In this document: piece by piece, positions 56,000 to 64,000 of the stretch
Layout: every line of letters begins with the position of its first letter
Numbering within the stretch: position 1 is the stretch's first letter
Assembly (NCBI GenBank): GCA_034231615.1
Contig: CM067310.1
Span: 7,300,010-7,364,009 of the forward strand
Length of the DNA stretch: 64,000 bases
Direction: 5' to 3'
From: Meghimatium bilineatum
Taxonomy: Eukaryota > Mollusca > Gastropoda > Stylommatophora > Philomycidae
Translations under genes and position numbers: made by a program
Notes under the pieces: generated by a model
Told to the model about the DNA's origin: nothing
The model's input: the letters and a program-made list of their open reading frames with translations, nothing else
Database searches by the model: none

Positions 56000-56335
56000 C
56001 TTAAAACAGAGATCCGCCTCTGCAGACTGTTGGGTCACCTTTACCGATTGAGGATCTCATACACAGATGAATGTCCATGTGGATCCGGAACCCAGAATCC
56101 TGAACACATACTTCAGTATTGTTCAATATACAAAGAGCAGAGACTGTACACCTGGTCAGAGGATACAGACTTGAGGCAAAAGCTATGGGGCAGCCGCTCT
56201 GACCTGGAGAAGACAGTGGACGTCGCCCTGACGACAGGCCTGACAATACAACATGATCACAGATGCCAAACACATAAGAAACATCCTTCAAATGTCTAAG
56301 ATGGAAAGCATCCATGCTTTGTTGACCAGGTATCT
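56000..56335 (+). pseudogene. LINE-S relative: 3' coding fragment
   Basis: The + strand 56030-56299 encodes MGHLYRLRISYTDECPCGSG, NPEHILQYCSIYKEQRLYTW, EDTDLRQKLWGSRSDLEKTV. This is the post-RNase-H zinc-finger-like region (CPCG...PEHIL--C) of this LINE group. Confidence 0.75.
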
Positions 56336-56572
56336 ATAATGCTGGGTCAATCTCGTGGTTTACTTGGTAAACAACCGTCTTCCATAGAGATTGTTTCTAT
56401 GGTGAACTGTGCATATGTAACCATTCAAATGAATGTATAAAACTTATTTTAAATACTGCTTGAAGACATCTCTCAAGAACTGTAGCATAGGGCCTACACT
56501 CAAGCAACAATTAGAAAACAAAACTCATAACTTTCCAGCCTGGTATCGTCAAATCAGTTCAGGTATTTAAAA

Positions 56573-56765
56573 CTTCTTCTTCTTCTGCGTTCAGCATCTG
56601 TAGTCATGCTATATTGTCAGACCTGTCGTCAAGACGAAGTCCACGGTCTTCTCCAGGTCAGAGCGGCTGCCCCATAGCTTTTGCCTCAAGTCTGTATCCT
56701 CTGGCCAGGTCTGCTGTCTCTGCTCATTGTATGTTGGGCAGTTTAAAACTTCAAAAACAGTAGAA
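56573..56765 (-). pseudogene. LINE-S relative: 3' end with tail
   Basis: The minus strand encodes CPTYNEQRQQTWPEDTDLRQ, KLWGSRSDLEKTVDFVLTTG and LTI, then a GAACGCAGAAGAAGAAG tail at about 56575-56592. The protein overlaps that of 56000-56335, so two copies face each other. Confidence 0.75.
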
Positions 56766-56814
56766 CACTGCAGAGGATAGATACACAAGAACAACTACAA
56801 GGAGTCCTTCCAAT

Positions 56815-57035
56815 AGACGACCTCATCATCATCATCATCAAGTGCCGTCTCCGCAACAAAGGTTGGCTGCCACGGATCTCCAACATCCCGTCTCTTGTCT
56901 TGGTGGTGTACTCTGCTAGATTGTAACCTGTCCATCCTGTGATGTTATTCTTCCACTTGTATCTATGCCCACCTCTTGCTTGCCTCCCTTTGACTTTACC
57001 CTCAAGTAAGGTCTTCAATAAGGTGTCACACTGAC
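56815..57035 (-). pseudogene. LINE-U 3' fragment with (TGA)n tail
   Basis: The minus strand encodes KTLLEGKVKGRQARGGHRYK, WKNNITGWTGYNLAEYTTKT and, after a frameshift, RGSQPLLRR. It ends (GATGAT)n at about 56822-56840. Same family as 2405-2868. Confidence 0.75.
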
Positions 57036-57445
57036 GACCTCACACTGCAGTAAAGTTCATGGCAACATCCAGACAGTCACTCCAAACTGCATCCCAAAAG
57101 ACCTTAGCACTACCTCAACCAAGCTACAACATAGGACCAATAACACGCCATAGTTTAGTACTTTTTAAGATTTCAACTAGAAGTCACAGCTGCTACCAGG
57201 CTGGGCACCATAATTCTAGTATCAACCAGGCAGCCACGCTAATAATCAAAGGTCCCAAGATGCCCTGATATAACCTAATAGGAACTTATTCCTAGGTTAA
57301 AAAGGCATACCTCTGTCGTATGAGGCAAACCCACCAGTTATCAAACAAGCAAAAACACTGCAGCAATTCGAAAGAATCAAAAGCGAAAAAAAGTCAGGCT
57401 GCTTTCCCTTCTCTCGAGATCTTCATTCCTTTTCACATAGCAAGA
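57036..57445. other. No gene seen
   Basis: A 69-codon frame (57059-57268) has no recognisable domain. Confidence 0.4.
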
Positions 57446-57449
57446 GTTT

Positions 57450-57865
57450 TCTCTGAGTTCTGATTTAACAGTTTTTCCTGAATCCTGATTTAACAGATTT
57501 CTCTGATTCAAGTTTTCCTTGAATTCTGATTTAACAGTTTTCTCTGAGTTATGATTTAACAGTTTTCCCTGAATCCTGATTTAACAGTTTTCACTCGTGT
57601 GTTCTGATTTAAAAGTTTTCTGAGTTCTGATTTAACAGTTTTCTGAGTTCTGATTTAACAGTTTTCTGAGTTCTGATTTAACTGTTTTCCCTGAATTCTG
57701 ATTTAACAGTTTTCTGAGTTCTAATTTAACAGTTTTCCCTGTTTTCTGATTTAACAGTTTTCTGAGTCCTGATTTAACAGTTTTCCCTGAATTCTGATTT
57801 AACAGTTTTCTCAGAGTCCTGATTTAACAATTTTCCCTGTTTTCTGATTCAACAGTTATCTAACA
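57450..57865. repeat. 22-34-bp minisatellite
   Basis: TTCTGATTTAACAGTTTTCT plus GAG or CCCTGA repeats about 15 times. It lies just beyond the 3' end of the hydrolase gene. Confidence 0.9.
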
Positions 57866-57958
57866 ACTCACAAACATCAACCCTAATGAACTTTTTTGTT
57901 TTTTCTGCCTTGTTTATCTTCGCTTGCACAAGAAAAATCACCATAATCTCAGCACAGT

Positions 57959-58799
57959 TTATATACCTAATAATTCAGAATTTAAATAATTTACTAAATG
58001 GCTCATTGCTTTCTGGCTCTCTTTTAGTTCAATCCAGCCACCACCAGCGAACAAGAAAAAACCGTGAAACCCATTCCAATAATGCTGTAATGTAACTTTG
58101 ACACCGTTTTCTTGCAGACGTTGTCCATACATGATAGCTTCATCACGTAGTACATCATACTGTGAAGTAATAATGTAAGCGTCTGCCACATTTTTGACAT
58201 CTTCCGCAAACATGGGATTAAACCGTGAATCTAGAACTAGGCTGTCAAACTGTGATGTAACATTGTTGTTATGTTTGATGTTAAATTTGATGTTGTTATG
58301 ATTTATATCATTATTATTTATGTCCTTATGTTGGAGATTTGGAATTGTGTGTTTTTGTGTGACATTTAAATGTACAGGAAGTCTTTTATTACTATCAACA
58401 AACTCTGAAAAAATGTTGTAGTGTTCGAGAGAAATGTGGAGATTGTTTTCCATTATTGATTTCAGATTGGGACTGATATCGCCGTAGCGCATCCAATTAC
58501 TTATTTCCTTGTCGGGAGATGTAATCCCTTGAAGAAGAAACCCATTCGAACAATCCTGGTACGATGGTGTAGCAAAGTTCAGCATTTGAAGAGCTGGGTT
58601 GATAAGAATCTGCAGTTTGATTAAACTTGACATTTCATTGGCTACAGCTGCTGCTAAGTTTCCTCCTGCGCCGTCTCCGGCTACAACAATGAGATCTTTG
58701 CAGACGCCGAGTTCACGTGTGTGCTCTATGATGTATTTGGTGGCAGAAAGACAGTCGTTGTATGAAGCGGGGAATGGATGTTGAGGTGACTTTCTGTAC
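57959..58799 (-). CDS. AADAC-like alpha/beta hydrolase, last exon (catalytic Ser replaced by Gly)
   Basis: This is the C-terminal exon of an arylacetamide deacetylase / neutral cholesterol ester hydrolase-like protein (hormone-sensitive lipase family), which normally hydrolyses esters, usually ER-bound. The acceptor is TATTCTAG; the first base completes Glu. It encodes YRKSPQHPFPASYNDC (the family's Y-L-P-HPFPA-Y-D block), then LIVVAGDGAGGNLAAAV, SQYDVLRDEAIMYGQRLQEN and HYWNGFHGFFLF, ending NSELLGI. The elbow is normally GDSAGG: codon GGC at 58670-58672 replaces Ser with Gly. The catalytic Asp (YDVLRDE) and His (GFHGF) remain. An Asn-rich insertion (HKDINNNDINHNN) lies before the Asp. It is therefore probably inactive as an esterase, or carries a recent damaging allele or sequencing error. 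Confidence 0.88.
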
Positions 58800-58904
58800 C
58801 TAGAATACAAATAATATAAATGAACATACGGTTTTCAGATTAAACATAACAATATTCATAAAAATCACAGAAAAAATACAGTCGAATCCCTTTATAATGC
58901 ATAG

Positions 58905-59070
58905 ACCTATCTTTCTAACAACATATTTTTCTAACAACATATTTTTCTAACAACATATCTTTCTAACAACATTTTCTAACAACATATCTTTCTAACAACA
59001 TTTTCTAACAACATATCTTTCTAACAACATATCTTTCTAACAACATATTTTCTAACAACATATTTTTCTG
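58905..59070. repeat. 14-17-bp minisatellite (TTTCTAACAACATAT)
   Basis: About 10 units of TTTCTAACAACATATC/TT with length changes lie in an intron of the hydrolase gene. Confidence 0.92.
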
Positions 59071-59079
59071 AAACCCATA

Positions 59080-59465
59080 TGACTACTATAGAGCTGTAAC
59101 ACATTTGTGAACCCATAGGCCTATCACTACTATAGAGCGGTAACAAATTTGTGAACCCATAGGCCTATCACTACTATAGAGTGGTAACAAATTTGTGAAC
59201 CCATAGGCCTATGACTACTATAGAGCGGTAACAAATTTGTGAACCCATGGGCCTATGACTACTATAGAGCTGTAACAAATTTGTGAACCCATAGGCCTAT
59301 CACTACTATAGAACGGTAACAATGTCTGAAACCCATAGGCCATAGGGCAGGCTATGACTACTAGGTCTATAAAGCGGTAACAAATTTGTGAACCCATAGG
59401 CCTATGACTGCTATAGAGCGGTAACTAATTTGTGAACCCATATGACTGCTATAGAGTGGTAAAAT
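59080..59465. repeat. 44-bp minisatellite, about 8 copies
   Basis: GAACCCATAGGCCTATGACT, ACTATAGAGCGGTAACAAAT and TTGT repeat, with some units shortened. Confidence 0.92.
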
Positions 59466-59502
59466 TTGAAAATCTAAATATCAATCTTACTTCCAGACTT
59501 AC

Positions 59503-59566
59503 TCAACTGCAATGACCTTGAATTTAGTAATATTAGCAAAGTGTTTCAGTGGGCCATCATACACAC
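59503..59566 (-). CDS. AADAC-like hydrolase, internal exon
   Basis: This 64-bp exon on the minus strand has acceptor TTTCTTTCAG and donor TTGA|GTAAGT. Joined in phase it encodes VYDGPLKHFANITKFKVIAV, ending in the first two bases of Glu, which leads into YRKSP in the last exon. It matches the family segment between HGGGW and Y-L-P-HPFPA. Confidence 0.88.
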
Positions 59567-60100
59567 CTGAAAGAAATCAAAACATGAGTTATATCCCCTG
59601 AGTTACTATGTCAATATATCGCAGTGTTAAGATCATTGCTGGCATCACTAAATTTGAAAAAGAAAAAAAACATTACGAGAAAATATATAAGCGGGGGAAG
59701 GGGAAGGAGAAATCTGAAAGCTCTCCTACTCCGAACCCTCGTACTCCTGTATGCACTTCAATAGAACTTCCCGGGCACGAATCGGACTCATCTGGCTCTA
59801 CGAACTCATAAAACCAAATTAGAAAATTTCAAAATATTTCTATTTGTTCATTATATTTATTGTTTTTCATGCCATTCTCGTCTTCGCTAGCACAGGAGGA
59901 ACACCATCATGTCAACATATCTTCACGATCTCTCATGTCAACATATCTTCACGATCTCTCATGTCAACATATCTTCACAATCTCTCTATGCAGATAGGCC
60001 TATATAGTTGGCAGCACACGTTTCCACATATGCATGGCAAAATGTAGACTATGGGCCTTAAATCCTATAATAATATCCTTATAGCTAGATTACATTATGA
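59567..60100. other. Hydrolase intron; short repeat at 59905-59985
   Basis: Three copies of a 26-bp unit (TCAACATATCTTCACGATCT plus CTCATG) lie at 59905-59985. Otherwise nothing was recognised. Confidence 0.6.
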
Positions 60101-61070
60101 TACAAAATGTAGGGTGTCTGAGATTCGCTACAACACAATGTAGGGTGTCTGAGATTTGCTACAACACAATGTAGGGTGTCTGAGATTCGCTACAACACAA
60201 TGTAGGGTGTCTGAGATTCACTACAACACAATGTAGGGTGTCTGAGATTCGCTACAACATGACGCAAATGTAGGGTGTCTGAGATTCACTACAACATGAC
60301 GCAAATGTAGGGTGTCTGAGATTCGCTACAACACAATGTAGGGTGTCTGAGATTCGCTACAACATGACGCAAATGTAGGGTGTCTGAGATTCGCTACAAC
60401 ATGACGCAAATGTAGGGTGTCTGAGATTCGCTACAACACAATGTAGGGTGTCTGAGATTCGCTACAACACAATGTAGGGTGTCTGAGATTCGCTACAACA
60501 CAATGTAGGGTGTCTGAGATTCACTACAACACAATGTAGGGTGTCTGAGATTCGCTACAACATGACGCAAATGTAGGGTGTCTGAGATTCGCTACAACAT
60601 GACACAAATGTAGGGTGTCTGAGATTCGCTACAACATGACGCAAATGTAGGGTGTCTGAGATTCGCTACAACATGACGCAAATGTAGGGTGTCTGAGATT
60701 CGCTACAATATGACGCAAATGTAGGGATTCGCTACAACATGATGCAAATGTAGGGTGCCTGAGATTTGTTACGCCATGGCACACAAATTTAAGCTGCCTG
60801 AGATTTATTACAACATGACACAAAAAAGTAGACTGAGATTTGTTATTACAATGTACAAAAATGTAGACTCTTAGATGTGTTACAACATGGCACAAAAATA
60901 TAGAATGTTTGAGATTTGTTACAATATGGCACAAAAATGTAGATTTTCTTAGAATCAAACGAGGATTACAATATGAATCAAAATGTAAATTGTTTTAGTT
61001 TAGTTACAACATGATACAAAATGTAGACTGTCTAGTTTGGTTACAACGAATGACAATCTAGGCTCTCTTA
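60100..61070. repeat. 31/36-bp minisatellite decaying rightward, about 25 copies
   Basis: ATGTAGGGTGTCTGAGATTC plus GCTACAACACA (31 bp) or GCTACAACATGACGCAA (36-37 bp). Units are nearly identical to about 60720 and then increasingly diverged to about 61070, a homogenised core with a decaying edge. Confidence 0.94.
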
Positions 61071-61139
61071 GATTGGTAATAGCATTATGCTAAAAACGGA
61101 TGAACTGGGCATAAGGACACAAATAACGCATCTCAGCTG

Positions 61140-61228
61140 TAAAACTAACAGTACACGGTACTTCAAAATCTCCGGCTCAAATCACAAGAATATTAGGGCT
61201 GATTATTGGAAGGCGAACACAGAAGAAG
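61140..61228 (+). repeat. Retroposon 3' end with GAA tail
   Basis: ATTATTGGAAGGCGAACACA then GAAGAAGAAGAAAAA resembles the common 3' terminus of SINE-A and LINE-S. The source family is not resolved. Confidence 0.4.
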
Positions 61229-61349
61229 AAGAAAAAGGTTACAACCAGCGTTGCCAAAGCTAGGTTTTTTCACACTAGATCTGTGGTTTTGACCGTTGTC
61301 TGCGGTGCTGGGGTTATCTTGGCAAATTGTATTTAATCTGGGTTTTTTA

Positions 61350-61945
61350 ATGAAATTCCACAACATGCATGTAGTATTTCTAACAGATGCAAAGTCAGTG
61401 TTGCAGGCATTGAAAGATCCAAAGAACATGAGCATGAATCAACTTATGGCCTGCTTACTACACCTCAGCAGTACTACCAAAGAAACGGTACTGCAGTGGA
61501 TCCTTGGTCACTGTGGCATACTTGGGTTCCATGGATGACCTGAAGTGAATCACACAATTCATTGAAGCTACTGGCGCTGTAACCTGATATCTGACTGAAG
61601 CTATTGGTGCTGTAACCTGATATCTGACTGAAGCTATTGGTGCTGTAACCTGATATCTGACTGAAGCTATTGGTACTGTAACCTGATATCTGACTGAAGC
61701 TATTGGTACTGTAACCTGATATCTGACTGAAGCTATTGGTACTGTAACCGATATCTGACTGAAGCTATTGGTACTGTAACTTGATATCTGACTGAAGCTA
61801 TTGGTACTGTAACCTGATATCTGACTGAAGCTATTGGTACTGTAACCTGATATCTGACTGAAGCTATTGGTACTGTAAACTGATATCTGACTGAAGCTAT
61901 TGGTACTGTAACCTGATATCTGACTGAAGAACGATGATGATGATA
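61350..61945 (+). pseudogene. LINE-R fragment with internal deletion and about 11 tail units
   Basis: The + strand encodes MHVVFLTDAKSVLQALKDPK, LMACLLHLSSTTKETVLQWI and GHCGILG, then jumps directly to the SMDDLK tail at about 61525. About 400 bp present in 49361-49843 is missing; the join lies at a short GGTTCCATGG-like homology. The 33-bp tail unit (GAAGCTATTGGTGCTGTAAC plus CTGATATCTGACT) then repeats about 11 times from 61564 to 61927. It ends GAACGATGATGATGAT. Confidence 0.85.
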
Positions 61946-61969
61946 AAAATGAAATTCTAGGTTTTAGAT

Positions 61970-62525
61970 GGTTGGTTGTTTATTCAGTGGTCCATGGGCT
62001 CATACCCTTTGACCCAATGCCACTAAAATGACATTATATTGCTGGGAAGTCTGTGGATTTTCAACCTACACCGGGCCAGAGAATAGCTATCACACCACCA
62101 GGAAGGTAGGTCTCACGACTGCAGTCACGGCAACCAAGATATGGTTCACTGTGCTCATTCCCCACCACCAGTTGACTACTGGCTATGCCGAACTTCTCTA
62201 TTGCTCCAGGCATGCAACCAAATGTTCAAGTCAAAAGGATTGTCACGTCCTGTACCACTGTGTCTCTATGATGGGCCTCAGCCATAGGAAAAAACAATGT
62301 CAGTTTCCTCCTCCGCAGTGCTGCGCAGTACACCTCTTATTCCCTCCCGACCACAGAGGGTGCATACATATATAAAAATAACAATGCATGAAACACATTG
62401 CAACAACAAACTAAAAGCACGAGAAGCATAATTGTATAGATGACGTGCCATGAAGCTTCTATAAGAAGATAACCTCAAATAACGGCATGTCATCTACTAA
62501 GGTTTTCTGTTGCAAGGGTGGTGAG
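61970..62525 (-). repeat. Repeat D, inverted relative to 34325-34925
   Basis: GTTGGTTGTTTATTCAGTGG, CATGGGCTCATACCCTTTGA, GGGAAGTCTGTGGATTTTC, TTGACTACTGGCTATGCC, GGATTGTCACGTCCTG and ATAGATGACGTGCCATGAAG are the complement, in order, of the other copy. Confidence 0.75.
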
Positions 62526-62853
62526 ACCCAAAGACTAAAATGCATGCGTAGGAATTTAGATTAAAAAATATTTAAATCCTCCAATTTTCCAAAAAATAAA
62601 ACCCCCAATAAGTATCATGAAAGTGAAGAAATTGGACAAGAAATTGTGTGAATTACCTTTTTTTAAAAAAATAATTGATTTGTATTTATGAATGATTTTT
62701 AAATTTAAATTATCTATAGCTCTGGCCTTATTTCTATTGATTTATATAGTGTGGGGTTATCTGGATTTTGTATACGGCGATCTGTGGTTATTTCCAAAAA
62801 GTCAGTGGCAACACTGGTTACAACATTTAAAAAATGTAGACTGTTAGACTCAC

Positions 62854-62986
62854 CAACAGACAGCCAAGTCCAGCCACCACCATGAAAGTAAATGATCGTT
62901 GGATAACCTTCACACTGCTGCCGTGACCTATGTCTGATCGGGGTGTATGTACTTACGGGCACGCCCTCATACACATCTTGATTGAC
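62854..62986 (-). CDS. AADAC-like hydrolase, exon with HGGGW oxyanion motif
   Basis: This 133-bp exon on the minus strand has acceptor TTTCGCAG and donor GTTG|GTGAGT; phase 0 in, 1 out. It encodes VNQDVYEGVPVSTYTPI, then YPTIIYFHGGGWTWLSV and the first base of Gly. HGGGW is the oxyanion-hole motif of the hormone-sensitive lipase family. Upstream exons (signal/anchor segment) were not found in the last kilobase and probably lie beyond the window. Confidence 0.9.
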
Positions 62987-63059
62987 CTGCGAAATGTATC
63001 ATCTGTGTAGTAGGTGTAGTATTAGAAATCTAACCAATAATAATCATAATCTTCTATGC

Positions 63060-63302
63060 GCTTACTTAAATTCCTGCAGGATTTAGACAGAAAAACGGAA
63101 TGCGATGTATCAAGGTTTACAGCTTGGGTGTGGCATCTGTGCGCTTCGGCATAACACATCAGACTCCAGCATGAATTCTAGGTCACAAAATGGGACAAGC
63201 AACTTCCATCTCCAAAACTTCCTTAGTTGTTTTTTACGACATGCGTGATAGATAACAGTGTCACCATTATTGACTCCCCTTTTAGCCCGACAACACAAAG
63301 GC
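63060..63302 (-). repeat. SINE-A, diverged
   Basis: AATTCCTGCAGGATTTAGAC, ACGGAATGCGATGTATCAAG, TTACAGCTTGGGTGTGGCAT and TTACGACATGCGTGATAG are recognisable. Confidence 0.7.
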
Positions 63303-63366
63303 GATAATAATAATAATAATAATAGTAATAATAATAATAATAGTAATAATAATAATAATAATAGGC
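63303..63366. repeat. (TAA)n microsatellite with TAG interruptions
   Basis: An AATAATAATAATAATAGTAA-type run of about 60 bp directly follows the SINE-A head. Confidence 0.95.
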
Positions 63367-63474
63367 ATACTACTAATAATATACCTGCACTCCCCCCCCC
63401 CTCCAACTGTCAAGTTTCAGTTTCAGACTCCGACATATTTAGCAATGCTGCAACGAGACTATCGGCAGTAAAGG

Positions 63475-63885
63475 CCTCCGTCTTGTCTTGTCCTATCCAT
63501 GTGTGCCTCTAGGAGTCATTGTGAGCCGAAATTTTCTGTCTTGTCTTGTCCTATCCATGTGTGCCGCTATGTGTCGTGGTGAGCCGAATATTTCTGTTTT
63601 GTCTTGTCCTATCCATGTGTGCTGCTAGGGGTCATGGTGAGCCGAAATTTTCTTTCTTGTCTTGTCCTATCCATGTGTGCCGCTATGTGTCGTGGTGAGC
63701 CGAATATTTCTGTTTTGTCTTGTCCTATCCATGTGTGCCTCTAGGGGTCATTGTGAGCCGAAATTTTCTGTCTTGTCTTGTCCTATCCATGTGTGCCGCT
63801 ATGTGTCGTGGTGAGCCGAATATTTCTGTTTTGTCTTGTCCTATCCGTGTGTGCCGCTAGGAGTCATGGTGAGCCGAAGTTTTCT
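63475..63885. repeat. 61-bp minisatellite arranged as A-B dimers, about 7 units
   Basis: TTGTCTTGTCCTATCCATGT plus GTGCC is followed alternately by type A (TCTAGGGGTCATTGTGAGCC, GAAATTTTCTGTC) and type B (GCTATGTGTCGTGGTGAGCC, GAATATTTCTGTTT). The dimer is about 122 bp. Confidence 0.93.
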
Positions 63886-64000
63886 TTCTTTTCATAACTG
63901 TATTGCCGCTGACATAGTGCAGTCTTGGTGTTCTAGTATTTCTCTGGTGTCATCTGTCCATCTTCGTCTCTGTTCTACCCTGTTTCTCTTTTCAGGTGAT

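Noticed and set aside
57059..57268. 69-codon frame beginning MATSRQSLQTASQK
   Set aside because: No recognisable domain, no splice context, and flanked by LINE debris; length is within chance.

Overview
ORGANISM AND OVERALL CHARACTER. This is animal (metazoan) nuclear DNA: genes are split by GT-AG introns, most of the sequence is tandem repeats and degraded retroelements, and there is no operon-like organisation. The mix of LINEs carrying RNase H domains, short (GAA)n-tailed retroposons and long minisatellites suggests a lophotrochozoan, most plausibly a mollusc. That placement is an inference from general resemblance; no species is claimed.

GENES. (1) A complete HNF4-type nuclear receptor gene (NR2A group) lies on the + strand from 5854 to 44595, in seven coding exons (5854-6172, 32039-32335, 33927-34045, 36041-36202, 40142-40382, 41768-42004, 44177-44595). 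All exon phases agree and give a 597-residue protein: acidic N-terminus, two-zinc-finger DNA-binding domain, ligand-binding domain ending in an LLQEMLL AF-2 motif, and a divergent F domain. Intron 1 is 25.9 kb. (2) The 3' part of an arylacetamide-deacetylase-like (hormone-sensitive-lipase family) alpha/beta hydrolase lies on the - strand in three exons (62854-62986, 59503-59566, 57959-58799); its 5' end lies outside the window or was not found. The nucleophile elbow reads GDGAGG, with glycine in place of the catalytic serine. (3) Inside HNF4 intron 4 sits a nearly intact 2.38-kb terminal-inverted-repeat DNA transposon (36396-38776) with one long ORF of a transposase-like family I cannot assign to a named superfamily. 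It interrupts a 28-bp minisatellite.

REPEAT FAMILIES (names are mine). SINE-A: about 285 bp, (GAA)n 3' tail, 10-11-bp target-site duplications (13.4, 14.1, 16.6, 17.8, 21.6, 29.9, 43.8, 50.1, 50.5, 63.1 kb, plus fragments). SINE-B: 150-280 bp, same style of tail (1.8, 11.8, 16.3, 18.6, 19.1, 35.4, 35.8, 45.8, 47.6, 53.5 kb). SINE-C: tRNA-headed, with A and B boxes (35.0 kb; relatives at 11.5 and 34.2 kb). Repeat D: about 560-600 bp, at 34.3 and 62.0 kb in opposite orientation. LINE-R: RNase H element whose 3' end is a 33-bp tandem repeat (3.5, 16.9, 48.8, 61.4 kb). LINE-S: related RNase H elements (25.6, 33.0, 42.1, 54.1, 56.0, 56.6 kb). LINE-T: RNase H plus a C-terminal CPVC motif (0.03, 24.8, 52.5 kb). 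LINE-U: reverse-transcriptase C-terminal fragments with (TGA)n tails (2.4, 56.8 kb). Other RT-tail fragments lie at 4.3, 12.6, 15.7, 20.0, 24.2, 26.1, 30.5, 39.1 and 46.0 kb. There is also a mariner 5' fragment (43.0-43.56 kb) and a 171-bp hAT-type MITE with a perfect 8-bp target duplication (21.98-22.15 kb).

LAYOUT. 0-5.8 kb: upstream flank of HNF4 with LINE and SINE debris. 5.85-32 kb: exon 1 and the giant intron, which holds three large satellite blocks (27 bp at 6.3-7.5 kb, 32/36 bp at 7.5-10.9 kb, 24 bp at 27.1-28.4 kb) and a pair of mutually inverted 13-bp arrays just before the DNA-binding-domain exon. 32-44.6 kb: the remaining exons, the hairpin, the TIR transposon and several arrays. 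44.6-57.9 kb: intergenic repeats. 57.9-63 kb: the hydrolase gene. 63-64 kb: SINE-A and a 61-bp dimeric array.

MAIN THEME. Several LINE 3' ends run directly into tandem arrays, and in two families the array unit is the LINE's own 3'-terminal sequence. This suggests that LINE integration seeds minisatellites in this genome.
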